DNA of 64,000 bases from Paraburkholderia ginsengisoli NBRC 100965 (GTDB taxonomy: Bacteria > Pseudomonadota > Gammaproteobacteria > Burkholderiales > Burkholderiaceae), in NCBI RefSeq assembly GCF_000739735.1, contig NZ_BBJF01000004.1, forward strand, positions 620,001 through 684,000. Reading direction: 5' to 3'. Positions 1 through 8,290 of the stretch are shown in pieces. Positions within the stretch are counted from its first letter, which is position 1; the number at the start of each line of letters is the position of its first letter. Both the position numbers and the translations under genes were made by a program. The notes beneath the pieces are model-generated. The model was not told the origin of the DNA and ran no database searches. It worked only from the letters and a program-made list of their open reading frames with translations.

Positions 1-168
1 GCCCGGATCGAAGTTCTCGATCGCGTAGACGGTGTTGGCGTCGCCGTTTTTTACGTGGAAAACCGCCACCTGTTCGCCGTTGACCAGCGCGCAGACACCG
101 GTGTTGGGTACGATGTCGTCGAGCGGGCAGATGGCCGTCCAGGGCCGTGGTACGCGATCGTTGTTCAT
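1..168 (-). CDS. nirD: Nitrite reductase small subunit NirD (5' part, cut by window edge)
   Basis: Only the first 56 codons lie in the window; the frame runs off position 1. The start is the ATG at 168. The visible N-terminus (MNNDRVPRPWTAICPLDDI) continues into a strand-rich Rieske-like fold segment with a VNGEQVAVFHV core, as in the small subunit of NADH-dependent assimilatory nitrite reductase. It lies 59 bp downstream of nirB on the same strand, so the two are almost certainly one operon. NirD pairs with NirB in the cytoplasm to reduce nitrite to ammonium. A nitrate reductase gene may follow beyond the edge, but that cannot be seen. Confidence 0.9.
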   Translation of the reverse strand, partial: MNNDRVPRPWTAICPLDDIVPNTGVCALVNGEQVAVFHVKNGDANTVYAIENFDPG

Positions 169-227
169 GGCGTTGGTTCTCGCTAGGTGAGCAATGAATG
201 AGTGCAGCGACAGGCGACGACAATCGG

Positions 228-2792
228 TCAGACGGTTTCGACCACCACCGGAATCGCCGCGAGCCGCGCCTGCCGCTCGACGGGCGTCGCGGGCCGGATC
301 TGCCCGCGCTCTTCGACGAAGCGAACGTTGCTATCCGGCTCGCCGCTGTTGACGAAATGACGGAAGCGCTTGCGCGTATCCGGATCGGTGACGGCCTTCT
401 TCCACTCGCACTCGTAGGTGTCGATCACGTGGCGCATCTCCGCTTCGAGTTCGGCAGCCACGTCGAGGCGATCGTTGACCACCACGTCGATCAGGTACGC
501 GAGCCCGCCTTCGAGGTTGTCGCGCCACACGCTGGTGCGTTGCAGACGGTCGGCGGTACGCACATAGAACATCAGGAAGCGGTCGATGTAGCGGATCAGC
601 GTGTCCTTGTCGAGGTCCGACGCGAGCAGTTCGGCATGGCGCGGTTTCATGCCGCCGTTGCCGCACACGTAGAGATTCCAGCCCTTCTCAGTCGCGATCA
701 CGCCGACGTCCTTGCCCTGCGCTTCCGCACATTCGCGCGTGCAGCCCGATACGCCGAACTTGATCTTGTGCGGCGTGCGCAGACCCTTGTAGCGATTCTC
801 GAGTTCGACCGCGAGGCCCACCGAATCGCCGACGCCATAGCGGCACCACGTCGAGCCGACGCACGACTTCACGGTGCGCAGCGACTTGCCATAGGCATGG
901 CCGGATTCGAAGCCGGCCGCGATCAGTTCTTCCCAGATGAGCGGCAGTTGCTCGACGCGCGCGCCGAACAGGTCGATCCGCTGACCGCCGGTAATCTCCG
1001 TGTAAAGACCGTATTTCTTCGCGACCTGGCCGACCGCGATCAGGCCGTCGGGCGTCACTTCGCCGCCCGCCATGCGCGGCACGACCGAATACGTGCCGTC
1101 ACGCTGGATGTTCGCGAGGTAGTAATCGTTGGTGTCCTGCAGCGACGCGTGCTCTTTCTTCAGCACGAAATCGTTCCAGCACGACGCGAGGATGCTCGCC
1201 ACCGCCGGCTTGCAGATATCGCAGCCGAGCCCGCGACCATGCTTCGCGAGCAGTTCGCCGAAGTCGCGCACGCCCTCGACACGCACGATGTGATACAGCT
1301 CCTGGCGCGAAAAGGCGAAGTGCTCGCAGACGTGGTTATTGACGGCCAGCCCCTGCTTCTTCATCTCGGCCTTCATCACCTGCGTGACGAGCGGCACGCA
1401 GCCGCCGCACGAGGTGCCGGCGCCGGTCGCGCATTTGAGTGCACCGATGTCGGTGGCGCCCGCGCAAACGGCCTCGCACAGATCGCCCTTCGACACGTTG
1501 TTGCACGAACAGATTTGCGCGGCGGCAGGCAATGCCTCGACACCGAGCGCGGGCTTCGCGCTACCGTCCACTTGCGGCAGGATCAGGAACTCGGGCGCTT
1601 CCGGCAACTCGATGCGGTTCAGCATCATCTGCAGCAGCGTGCCGTATTCGCTCGCATCGCCGACCACCACACCGCCGAGCAGATACTTGCCGCACTCGGA
1701 CACCACCAGCTTCTTGTAGACCTGCTTGCGTTCGTCGCTGAACTGATACGCGCGGCTGCCCGGCGTGTTGCCGTGCGCGTCGCCAATGCTCGCGACGTCG
1801 ACGCCCATCAGCTTGAGCTTCGTGCTCATGTCGGCGCCGGCGAATTCCGCGACCGGCTCGGCTGCGGCTTCGACTACGCCCGCGAGCAGTTGCTTCGCGA
1901 CCGTGCGCGCCATGTCGTAGCCCGGCGCGACGAGCCCGAACAATTGACCGTTCCACAGCGCGCATTCGCCAATCGCATAGATGTGCGGATCGCTAGTGCG
2001 GCACGCGTTGTCGATCACGATGCCGCCGCGCGCGCCCAGCGTCAGACCGCATGCGCGCGCGAGGTCGTCGCGCGGACGGATGCCCGCGGAGAACACGATC
2101 ATGTCGGTGTCGAGATGGCTGCCGTCCGCGAACTGCATGCGGTGGGTGCTCCCTTCGCCGTCGACGATCGCCGTGGTGTTCTTCTGCGTGTGGACCGTCA
2201 CGCCCAGTTCTTCGATTTTGGTGCGCAACACCCGGCCGCCGCCGTCGTCCACCTGCACGGCCATCAGGCGTGGCGCGAATTCGACCACGTGGGTTTGCAG
2301 GCCCAGGTCGCGCAACGCCTTCGCGCATTCGAGCCCGAGCAGGCCGCCGCCGACCACCGTGCCGGTCGTCGCGCGAGCACCGCATTCGCGCATTGCTTCG
2401 AGGTCGTCGATAGTTCGGTACACGAAGCAATCGGCGCGCTCGCGGCCCGGCACCGGCGGCACGAACGGATACGATCCGGTCGCGAACACGAGCCTGTCGT
2501 ACGCCAGCGTCTCGCCGGTCGACACCGTCACGGTGCGCTCATCGCGATCGACCGCCACGGCCTTCGCATTGAGCTTGAGCCGCACGTTCTGACGCTCGAA
2601 GAAACCGGGCTCGACGAGCGACAGATCGTCGGCCGTCTTGCCCGCGAAGAATTCGGACAGATGCACGCGATCGTAGGCCGGCCGGGATTCCTCGCACAGC
2701 ACCGTGATGTCGAGACCGTGCGCGGCATTCTGCGCCAGGCATTCGACCAGCTTGTGGCCGACCATCCCGTGACCGATAACGATGATTTTCAT
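228..2792 (-). CDS. nirB: Nitrite reductase [NAD(P)H] large subunit NirB
   Basis: The 854-residue protein reduces nitrite to ammonium with NAD(P)H, using FAD, iron-sulfur clusters and siroheme, in the cytoplasm. The N-terminal third is a two-nucleotide-binding FAD/NAD reductase fold (start MKIIVIGHGMVGHKL). A BFD-type [2Fe-2S] domain with the Cys run ICSCNNVSKGDLC sits near residue 427. The C-terminal siroheme/[4Fe-4S] ligands appear as SCVGSTWC near residue 643 and GCTRECAEAQGKD near 682. Length matches the family. An AG-rich Shine-Dalgarno sequence (GAGGA) precedes the ATG at 2792. Transcription probably starts at a sigma-54 promoter about 190 bp upstream and passes through a terminator-bearing leader. 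Confidence 0.97.
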   Translation of the reverse strand: MKIIVIGHGMVGHKLVECLAQNAAHGLDITVLCEESRPAYDRVHLSEFFAGKTADDLSLVEPGFFERQNVRLKLNAKAVAVDRDERTVTVSTGETLAYDRLVFATGSYPFVPPVPGRERADCFVYRTIDDLEAMRECGARATTGTVVGGGLLGLECAKALRDLGLQTHVVEFAPRLMAVQVDDGGGRVLRTKIEELGVTVHTQKNTTAIVDGEGSTHRMQFADGSHLDTDMIVFSAGIRPRDDLARACGLTLGARGGIVIDNACRTSDPHIYAIGECALWNGQLFGLVAPGYDMARTVAKQLLAGVVEAAAEPVAEFAGADMSTKLKLMGVDVASIGDAHGNTPGSRAYQFSDERKQVYKKLVVSECGKYLLGGVVVGDASEYGTLLQMMLNRIELPEAPEFLILPQVDGSAKPALGVEALPAAAQICSCNNVSKGDLCEAVCAGATDIGALKCATGAGTSCGGCVPLVTQVMKAEMKKQGLAVNNHVCEHFAFSRQELYHIVRVEGVRDFGELLAKHGRGLGCDICKPAVASILASCWNDFVLKKEHASLQDTNDYYLANIQRDGTYSVVPRMAGGEVTPDGLIAVGQVAKKYGLYTEITGGQRIDLFGARVEQLPLIWEELIAAGFESGHAYGKSLRTVKSCVGSTWCRYGVGDSVGLAVELENRYKGLRTPHKIKFGVSGCTRECAEAQGKDVGVIATEKGWNLYVCGNGGMKPRHAELLASDLDKDTLIRYIDRFLMFYVRTADRLQRTSVWRDNLEGGLAYLIDVVVNDRLDVAAELEAEMRHVIDTYECEWKKAVTDPDTRKRFRHFVNSGEPDSNVRFVEERGQIRPATPVERQARLAAIPVVVETV

Positions 2793-2857
2793 GAGCGGGT
2801 GTCCTCAATGTGCTGGGCGTCGAGCGTCGCCGTCTGGCATCTGGCGAAGCGATTGCG

Positions 2858-2912
2858 AAAAAAAACGGCGTCCCGCGAACTCAGCCGATGACTGAATCCG
2901 GGGGACGCCGTT
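2858..2912 (-). terminator. Intrinsic terminator inside the nirB leader (attenuator)
   Basis: On the minus strand ACGGCGTCCC pairs perfectly with GGGACGCCGT across a 28-nt loop and is followed directly by a run of eight T. It ends about 65 nt before the nirB start codon and downstream of the predicted promoter, so it would stop transcription before nirB unless antiterminated. A terminator with the same GACAACGGCGTCCC left arm sits in the divergent methyltransferase leader. Confidence 0.88.
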
Positions 2913-2934
2913 GTCCTGACCTGGGTAGTGCGCC

Positions 2935-2983
2935 GAGTACTTTGTGTTGCACTCGCGACGAATCTTCGTTGATCCGCTGCGAG
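2935..2983 (-). promoter_or_regulatory. ANTAR-type antitermination hairpin in the nirB leader
   Basis: On the minus strand a long stem (outer CTCGC/GCGAG, inner ATC/GAT, one A-C mismatch) closes a hexaloop AACGAA at 2952-2983. A at loop position 1 and G at position 4 are the hallmark of RNAs bound by ANTAR antiterminators such as NasR/NasT. A second, weaker stem (GAGTGC/GTACTC at 2935-2954) shows AACACA in its loop and overlaps the base of the first. The hairpin starts at about the expected sigma-54 transcription start. The ANTAR assignment is inferred from structure; no ANTAR gene is in the window. Confidence 0.72.
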
Positions 2984-2988
2984 CCCTA

Positions 2989-3005
2989 ATGCAATGCCCG
3001 TGCCA
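2989..3005 (-). promoter_or_regulatory. Sigma-54 (-24/-12) promoter of nirBD
   Basis: The minus strand reads TGGCACGGGCATTGCAT, a full match to the TGGCACG-N4-TTGC consensus with correct GG-to-GC spacing. The predicted transcription start is near 2979, just before the leader hairpin. Confidence 0.88.
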
Positions 3006-3105
3006 ATCGTGCGAAATGCGCCGCAGAACGGTGTCGCACGGTGCTTTGCGATGAATCGGGCGGCTCGCCCGCGACGGCCGCGCGCGTCGCGTTTTGATGC
3101 GGGGA

Positions 3106-3143
3106 AGCACAGGGATGGTGCGACGCAGCACCTTGCCCGTGCG
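3106..3143. promoter_or_regulatory. Two tandem NtrC-like enhancer sites
   Basis: AGCACAGGGATGGTGCG (3106-3122) and AGCACCTTGCCCGTGCG (3127-3143) each fit the 17-bp dyad GCACC-N5-GGTGC with a mismatch or two. Their centres are 21 bp apart, two helical turns. They lie between the divergent sigma-54 promoters, 100-150 bp from each, a normal enhancer distance. NtrC binding is inferred. Confidence 0.6.
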
Positions 3144-3255
3144 AGCGTTGGGCAGGCACGCAATGCGTCGCGCGTTGCTGTTTTCAGCGTGCGCGACAAG
3201 GCGTGGTGCGGGAGGTGACATGAGACGTAACGCACTCGCCGCACAAGCGACCGTG

Positions 3256-3272
3256 TGGCTCAGTACTTGCAT
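3256..3272 (+). promoter_or_regulatory. Sigma-54 (-24/-12) promoter of the methyltransferase gene
   Basis: TGGCTCAGTACTTGCAT keeps the invariant GG and GC at the right spacing, with TTGC at position 12; one mismatch falls in the -24 box. The predicted start near 3282 places the leader hairpin at about +5. Confidence 0.78.
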
Positions 3273-3285
3273 GAGTGAGCGCGAA

Positions 3286-3340
3286 GTCGTTGCGGCAACG
3301 CGGCCGCAACGACAGGACTTCGCACAGCACAACACAGTGC
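3286..3340 (+). promoter_or_regulatory. ANTAR-type antitermination hairpin in the methyltransferase leader
   Basis: GTCGTTGCGGC pairs over 11 bp with GCCGCAACGAC (3286-3313) and closes hexaloop AACGCG, with A at position 1 and G at position 4. A short second stem GCAC/GTGC at 3327-3340 carries loop AACACA. This is the same order and loop sequences as in the nirB leader, so the two are probably bound by one regulator. Confidence 0.72.
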
Positions 3341-3390
3341 GGAGTTCCGCTTGAACCGGTTCCGAAACAGATCGCAGCAAACGGACAACG

Positions 3391-3432
3391 GCGTCCCCTC
3401 GTGAGCACCATCACGGGCGGACGCTTTTTTTT
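3391..3432 (+). terminator. Intrinsic terminator inside the methyltransferase leader (attenuator)
   Basis: GCGTCC at 3391 pairs with GGACGC at 3419-3424, with extra G-C pairs possible inside, and is followed by eight T. It ends 64 nt before the start codon at 3497, almost the same distance as in the nirB leader. Confidence 0.82.
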
Positions 3433-3496
3433 ATTTGACGCCGACGCTACGTCCATCGAGGTCTTCCCACCGTCTACAGATACTAAGGATTCCGTG

Positions 3497-4312
3497 ATGA
3501 ATACGAATACAGGCAAGGTCACGCTGCTGAGCGCCGGCCCGGGCGACCTCGACCTGCTCACGCTCAAAGCGGCCAAAGCGCTCGCGGCCGCCGACGTCGT
3601 GCTGCTCGACGATCTGGCGAATCCCGACATCGTGACGCTCGCCCCGCAGGCGCGCGTGATTCGCGTCGGCAAGCGCGGCGGCTGCCGCTCGACGCCGCAA
3701 GCGTTCATCGAACGCCTGATGCGGCGCTATGCGCTCAAGGGCTTGCACGTGGTGCGCGTCAAGGGCGGTGAAGCGCTGCTATTCGGACGCGCCGGCGAGG
3801 AACTGGCGATGTTGCGCGCGGCCGGCATCGCGGTGGAGATTGTCAATGGCATCTCGTCGGGCTTCGCAGCGGCGGCGGGCTTGGGCATTTCGCTCACGCA
3901 TCGCCGTCATTGCCACGGTGTTAGCTTCGTCACCGCGCACACCGAGGATCACGGTGAGCCGGACTGGGCCGCGCTCGCGGCGACCCGCACCACGTTGGCG
4001 ATTTATATGGGAATGCGGCGCATCGGCAGCATTGCCGGCGCGTTGCTGAAGAGCCTGCCGGGCGATACGCCGGCCGCTGTCGTCCAACGGGCGGGTGGCG
4101 CCGACGAGCGGCGTTTGCTGACGCGCCTCGACCGGCTCGCCGCCGACGCGACGAACGCGGGCTTCGCCAGTCCGGCGGTGATTCTGGTGGGCAGTGCGAT
4201 CGGCGAGAGTATCGAGCGGATGCGGATTGAAGGCGACGGGCGGCGCGCTGAGGGCGGCTTCATGCGGGCCGAGGAACCGCTCGCACACGAAGCAATCGCC
4301 CATGCCGCCTGA
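3497..4312 (+). CDS. cobA: Uroporphyrinogen-III C-methyltransferase (siroheme branch)
   Basis: The 271-residue SAM-dependent tetrapyrrole methylase converts uroporphyrinogen III to precorrin-2, the precursor of siroheme, the NirB cofactor. Family motifs are the N-terminal LLSAGPGDLDLLTLKA loop, RVKGGEALLFGRAGEE near residue 90, and GISSGFAAAAGLGISLTHR. The start is the ATG at 3497 with AAGGAT upstream; an open frame extends upstream to 3275 but would run through the leader and terminator. Its divergence from nirB and matching regulatory leader indicate co-expression for nitrite assimilation. It has no sirohydrochlorin-forming domain, so later siroheme steps must be encoded elsewhere. The symbols nirE and sumT would fit equally well. 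Confidence 0.93.
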   Translation: MNTNTGKVTLLSAGPGDLDLLTLKAAKALAAADVVLLDDLANPDIVTLAPQARVIRVGKRGGCRSTPQAFIERLMRRYALKGLHVVRVKGGEALLFGRAGEELAMLRAAGIAVEIVNGISSGFAAAAGLGISLTHRRHCHGVSFVTAHTEDHGEPDWAALAATRTTLAIYMGMRRIGSIAGALLKSLPGDTPAAVVQRAGGADERRLLTRLDRLAADATNAGFASPAVILVGSAIGESIERMRIEGDGRRAEGGFMRAEEPLAHEAIAHAA

Positions 4313-4370
4313 AGCGGCTCACGAACCGGTTGCGACCCTCCCAACCTCACGCCTTCAGACCTTCACGCCG

Positions 4371-5579
4371 TCACACACCCGCAGGCAATCTCGCGACAAA
4401 ACACGTGCCCTCTTGCGACGATGAACTGACGTCCAGCGTGCCGCCATGCGCAAGCACGATCTGCCGGCAGATATAGAGGCCGAGTCCCAGTCCGCCGCCG
4501 GGCTTGCTGGTGGTCGGCCGCCAGTAGGGCTCGAAGACCTCGCCCAATGCGTCCGGCGCGATCGCGTTGCCGCCGTTCATCACGCTCAGCACGAGTTCGC
4601 CTTGCTCCAGGCGCACCCGCACTCGCACCGGGAACCCCGTTTCGCCATGCGTGACCGCATTGCCGAGCAGGTTCGACAGCAATTGCTGCACGCGCGCGCG
4701 ATCGCATCGCACCGGCGTGTCGAGCGCGATGTCGTCGGCGAGGACATGTTCGGGATTGGCGATGCGCACTTCGGTGACCACCGCGCGCAACGCGGCGGCC
4801 AGGTCGTCGACCACGTCGATCGATACGCCGATGCCCGAGCCGAGCCGGCCGCGCGCGAAATCCATCACGTCGTCGATCAGGCGTGCCATGCGCAACGCGC
4901 TGGTTTTCAGGCGCTGACCGATCTTCACGAGGTCGGGCTCCTGCTTGCGCAGCGCGAGCAGTTCGGCGGTAGCGCTGATCGCAGACAGCGGATTGCGCAG
5001 ATCGTGTCCGAGCACGGCGATGAACTGCTCGCGTAGCGCCGCTGTTTCACGTTCGCGCGTGAGCGCCACCTCGGCCTCCTGCTGCCGTCCCTGCGACGCA
5101 AGCTGGATCGCGATCAACTCGGCGAACATCTCGAACATACCCAGCGTGCGCGCGCTCGACAGCTCGGCCGGGGCCGGATCGATCGCGCAGAGATTACCGA
5201 AATAGCTGCCGTCGGGAAGAATGATCGGCACGGAAATATAGCTGCCGAGTTTGTAGATTCGCGCTGTGTGATGGCCGTGATAGACAGGGTCGCTGCCGAA
5301 ATTGTCGATCACGATCGACGCGCGCGCAGTGCGCGACTCGAAGCACAGCGTGGTGTGCAGGTCGAGTTGACCGCCGGCCGCGAGGCCGAAATTCACGTTG
5401 TCCTGAACCGCGCAGGCGGTCCACGTCTGGTCCGTGACCCGCGCCACGGCGGCGAAGCCCATGCCGGTGTTGCGGCAAATCAGGCGCAGGATGGACGGCA
5501 CGGCGTCGATGCGCTGGACCGCTTCGATATCGCGCGCGAGGTCGGCATCGAGGCCGGTTTCGAACGGTAGATTAGTCAT
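4371..5579 (-). CDS. GAF-domain sensor histidine kinase
   Basis: The 402-residue protein has no membrane segment and is probably cytoplasmic. A GAF sensor domain spans roughly residues 25-160 (LPDGSYFGNLCAIDP core). A HisKA domain carries the H-box VLGHDLRNPLSAI near residue 190, and a HATPase_c domain has N-box LSNLLGNAVTHG and G-box GGGLGLGLYICRQI. All kinase residues look intact. It is divergent from a stand-alone receiver protein 124 bp away, its likely partner. The ligand is unknown; GAF domains bind small molecules, chromophores or haem, and no bilin-binding context is evident. Confidence 0.9.
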   Translation of the reverse strand: MTNLPFETGLDADLARDIEAVQRIDAVPSILRLICRNTGMGFAAVARVTDQTWTACAVQDNVNFGLAAGGQLDLHTTLCFESRTARASIVIDNFGSDPVYHGHHTARIYKLGSYISVPIILPDGSYFGNLCAIDPAPAELSSARTLGMFEMFAELIAIQLASQGRQQEAEVALTRERETAALREQFIAVLGHDLRNPLSAISATAELLALRKQEPDLVKIGQRLKTSALRMARLIDDVMDFARGRLGSGIGVSIDVVDDLAAALRAVVTEVRIANPEHVLADDIALDTPVRCDRARVQQLLSNLLGNAVTHGETGFPVRVRVRLEQGELVLSVMNGGNAIAPDALGEVFEPYWRPTTSKPGGGLGLGLYICRQIVLAHGGTLDVSSSSQEGTCFVARLPAGV

Positions 5580-5703
5580 AGGCCGGCGCTGCCGGAGCCC
5601 CCTGCCGAGATGGCCTGAAAACGGAAACGTGGAGGCCCGATTCTATCGGGACTTCAAATTGCTTGTTGATTCACCAACTGCAAATCAACCACGGAGAGGC
5701 CGG

Positions 5704-6084
5704 ATGTCCCTGCGCCACAGCGCCCGCTTACTGATCGCCGACGACGACGCGGACCTGCTCGCTGCCTACGCGCTCTATTTCAGCGCGCACGGCTTCGACA
5801 TTCGCACCGCGCGCAACGGGCTCGACGCGCTCGCCGAATACTGCGCGTGGCATCCCGAAGCCGCGCTGCTCGACGTCGAGATGCCGCGCCTCGACGGCCG
5901 CGCGGTGGCGCGGCGCATCCGCTACGTGGCCGACACGCCGGCGCCGACGCTGGTCGCCGTCAGCGGTCTCGAACAGGCCGAGGCGCGGCACGAGTCGCTA
6001 TGCTCCGGCTTCAATCATCACTTCGTCAAGCCGGCGCCGATGCCGGCAATACTCGCGGCATTGACCGGGCGCATCAGGCATTAG
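5704..6084 (+). CDS. Single-domain response regulator
   Basis: The 126-residue protein is a bare CheY-like receiver. The acidic pocket is ADDDAD near residue 12, the phosphoacceptor Asp lies in ALLDVEMPRLDG near residue 57, the conserved Ser in AVSG, and the Lys in VKPAP near the end. No output domain follows, so it probably acts by protein contact or in a phosphorelay. The ATG at 5704 follows GGAGAGGCCGG; earlier in-frame codons belong to the region shared with the divergent kinase gene. Pairing with that kinase is inferred from position. Confidence 0.88.
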   Translation: MSLRHSARLLIADDDADLLAAYALYFSAHGFDIRTARNGLDALAEYCAWHPEAALLDVEMPRLDGRAVARRIRYVADTPAPTLVAVSGLEQAEARHESLCSGFNHHFVKPAPMPAILAALTGRIRH

Positions 6085-6223
6085 ACGGGGAGCGCGTTCA
6101 GTGTCGAGCGCGTGGCTCGCCTGTTTCGCGGCTACGTCCGGATGACTTCGCCGCGCTGCTTCGTGGGGTTGCTTCGCGATCGTCCGCGGCCACTGGTCCG
6201 CACGCCCGCGTGTGAAAAACGGG

Positions 6224-7105
6224 TCAATCGCCGAACGCCAGCTCCGCTTCAACCTCCTGCCCCACCCGCAACCATCCGCCCGCCCCATTCACGACCAGCG
6301 CATTGTTGCCGAAGGTGATCGCACCGTCGCGCTGCGGCTGAGCCCGGTAGACGCTCATCGTGTCGCTCGGTTCGTTCGGCCAGTCCGGATCGGGCGCGCC
6401 CTTCGCCTGGTCGATGGTCGGCATCGGGCAGCGCGCGCACAGTTTGATCAGTTGCAGCTCCATGGACTGCTGCGCGGTGGACTCGCCCGCAATGCTCAGC
6501 GTTTCCACATAGTCCTCCTCGTATGCGTCGAGGCCGGTCAGCACCACATTCGGACGGAACCGGTCGATCGGAATCGCCGGCGCGCCCTTCGCGGTGAGGC
6601 GCGCGTTCAGGTCATCGAGCGATGCCTGGCCAACCACCAGCAGCGGAAAGCCGTCGGCGAACAGCGTGGTGGCGCCGCCGACGCTGCCCGTGTAGTCCGG
6701 ATCGACGATGCGCTCCTCGTCGGGGTTAAAGCGCAGAAGCCGTGCCGGTATGCCGAGAAAGTCGGAGAACCAGGCGGCGCTCGCGTCGCCCGTGTCGATT
6801 CCGTAGGCCGCGTCGCGCCAGACACTGGTCTGCACCCGGCGCGCCGCGTCGAGTCGCGCGGCATCCAGCGGCGTGCGCAACTCGCTCATGCCGGGCGCGC
6901 GCAACACCAGGTCCTCTGTGCCGAGTTCGACCTTGATCAGTGCCATGCGGGGATACGCGCGCTGCGTGAGCATCGCGCCGTGCGGATCGGTGACCATCCA
7001 GCATCGGTCGTATTCGAGGCCGGTCGCGAGCAGGCGCGCTTCACGCAGCGCGATGCCCGCACAGGATTTGACCGGATAAACGAACAGTTCGCTGATTGTA
7101 GGCAT
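6224..7105 (-). CDS. MOSC domain protein (YcbX-like)
   Basis: The 293-residue protein starts MPTISELFVYPVKSCAGI, typical of the N-terminal MOSC beta-barrel (residues 1-120). It is followed by a MOSC domain holding FRPNVVLTG and the conserved Cys in LIKLCARCPMPTID near residue 240. MOSC proteins handle molybdenum cofactor or its sulfur; YcbX relatives take part in detoxifying N-hydroxylated compounds. The ATG at 7105 is chosen because homology begins there; the frame stays open upstream to 7327 but that extension is Arg/Ser-rich and non-conserved in character. It stands alone, 138 bp from the convergent receiver gene. Confidence 0.88.
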   Translation of the reverse strand: MPTISELFVYPVKSCAGIALREARLLATGLEYDRCWMVTDPHGAMLTQRAYPRMALIKVELGTEDLVLRAPGMSELRTPLDAARLDAARRVQTSVWRDAAYGIDTGDASAAWFSDFLGIPARLLRFNPDEERIVDPDYTGSVGGATTLFADGFPLLVVGQASLDDLNARLTAKGAPAIPIDRFRPNVVLTGLDAYEEDYVETLSIAGESTAQQSMELQLIKLCARCPMPTIDQAKGAPDPDWPNEPSDTMSVYRAQPQRDGAITFGNNALVVNGAGGWLRVGQEVEAELAFGD

Positions 7106-7679
7106 GGTGTGTAGGGCGCGTGGCGCGCGCGAGTTTCTTGTGTGCAAGGCTCGATTGTAAGGCCCACTACCGGAAGCCTCCAGTTGTGGCTGTTGCCGGG
7201 GCGATTCAGCTCCGCCGTTTCGTCCGGCCGCGCTTGGACGTAGAATCCTCAGGCGTGGCGACGGACCGGAAGCCCGGCCGACGCGATGGCATTCGCGCAC
7301 AATGCGGGTGCCGACGGCTGCGTGCAACCCGCGCTGTCACCGAACACCAACGGGGCCGACGCGCGTTTGATCGACCCGCATCGGCATCCGAATCCGCAGA
7401 GAGACGCGTGGCGAGTCGGGCGCCGCTCGACCGCTTGCACGCGGATTCAAGAGCGAGAGTGAGGCCGCATGGGTATTCGCCATTGCAAACGCAACGGCGC
7501 GGCGCGTGTCACTGCCGCGCCCACACCGCTGCATGCGCAGCAAAGCGCTGCACGGCACGGCTTGGGTCACCGTCGTGCGTCGCCGTCATACGCATTGCGG
7601 ATCGGCATGCAAGCATGCCGGCATCACTGGATAGAACTTGTAGAAGCATCCTTACCATCACCGAGACAGGAAATTCATT
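7106..7679. other. Intergenic region, no gene recognised
   Basis: This 574-bp stretch lies between the MOSC gene and glcG, which diverge. Open frames exist on both strands but have Arg-rich, low-complexity translations typical of shadow frames in GC-rich DNA. It should hold promoters for both genes; I see no convincing named motif. Confidence 0.5.
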
Positions 7680-8084
7680 ATGCTGAGCAAACCCGTGTTG
7701 ACCGTTGCCGAAACGACCCGCATCCTCGAAGCCGCGCGCGCGGAAGCCGAGAAGAACAAGTGGGCCGTCGCGATCGTGGTGGTCGACGACGGCGGCCATC
7801 CGCTCGCCATGCTGCGCCTGGACGGCGGTGCGCCGGCCAGCTCGTACATCGCGACGGAAAAAGCGCGCACGGCGGCGATCGGCCGTCGCGAGACCAAGGT
7901 CTACGAAGACATGATCAACAACGGCCGCACCGCGTTCCTGAGCGCGCCGCTGCAGGGCACGCTGGAAGGCGGCGTGCCGGTGATCGTCGACGGTCAGGTG
8001 GTCGGCGCGGTCGGCGTGTCGGGCGTCAAGTCGGATCAGGACGCGCAGATCGCCAAGGCCGGTATCGCGGCGATCGCGGCTTAA
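7680..8084 (+). CDS. glcG: GlcG/HbpS-family protein
   Basis: The 134-residue protein belongs to the GlcG/HbpS (DUF336) family: VTVAETTRILEAARAEA at the N-terminus, VVVDDGGHPLAMLRLDGG, and the glycine-rich PVIVDGQVVGAVGVSG. No signal peptide is visible, so it is cytoplasmic, unlike exported HbpS. In many proteobacteria glcG sits in the glycolate utilisation locus beside glcB, as here, with 206 bp between them. Its biochemical role is unsettled; haem or cobalamin binding is known for relatives. Confidence 0.9.
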   Translation: MLSKPVLTVAETTRILEAARAEAEKNKWAVAIVVVDDGGHPLAMLRLDGGAPASSYIATEKARTAAIGRRETKVYEDMINNGRTAFLSAPLQGTLEGGVPVIVDGQVVGAVGVSGVKSDQDAQIAKAGIAAIAA

Positions 8085-8209
8085 GTTGCGGGCCTGAATC
8101 GCAGCTTGAAAACGCGGCTTGAAACGCGACCCGGCTCGCAGCATGACCGCGACGCCGTTCACAATGGCGCGCGCGTATCGATTGAATTGAAGTAACCCGT
8201 GGCATCACT

Positions 8210-8242
8210 CTGGCAATAACCTGGTAATACCCTGGCAATAAC
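8210..8242 (+). repeat. Three tandem 11-bp repeats upstream of glcB
   Basis: CTGGCAATAAC, CTGGTAATACC and CTGGCAATAAC follow each other with an exact 11-bp period, ending 48 bp before the glcB start. One-helical-turn phasing suggests three half-sites for a regulator on one DNA face. The regulator is unknown. Confidence 0.6.
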
Positions 8243-8290
8243 GCGGACCGATGCCCCCTCGTCGGTCCCATCAGACAGATGGAGCAGTCG

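Noticed and set aside
198..2891. An 897-codon open frame on the plus strand opposite nirB
   Set aside because: Mirror of nirB codon structure in GC-rich DNA; translation is Arg/Ala/His-rich with no family, and nirB itself is unmistakable.
7106..7679. A 188-residue plus-strand gene upstream of glcG
   Set aside because: Arg-rich translation, no ribosome site, and its end overlaps the glcG start; no family resemblance.
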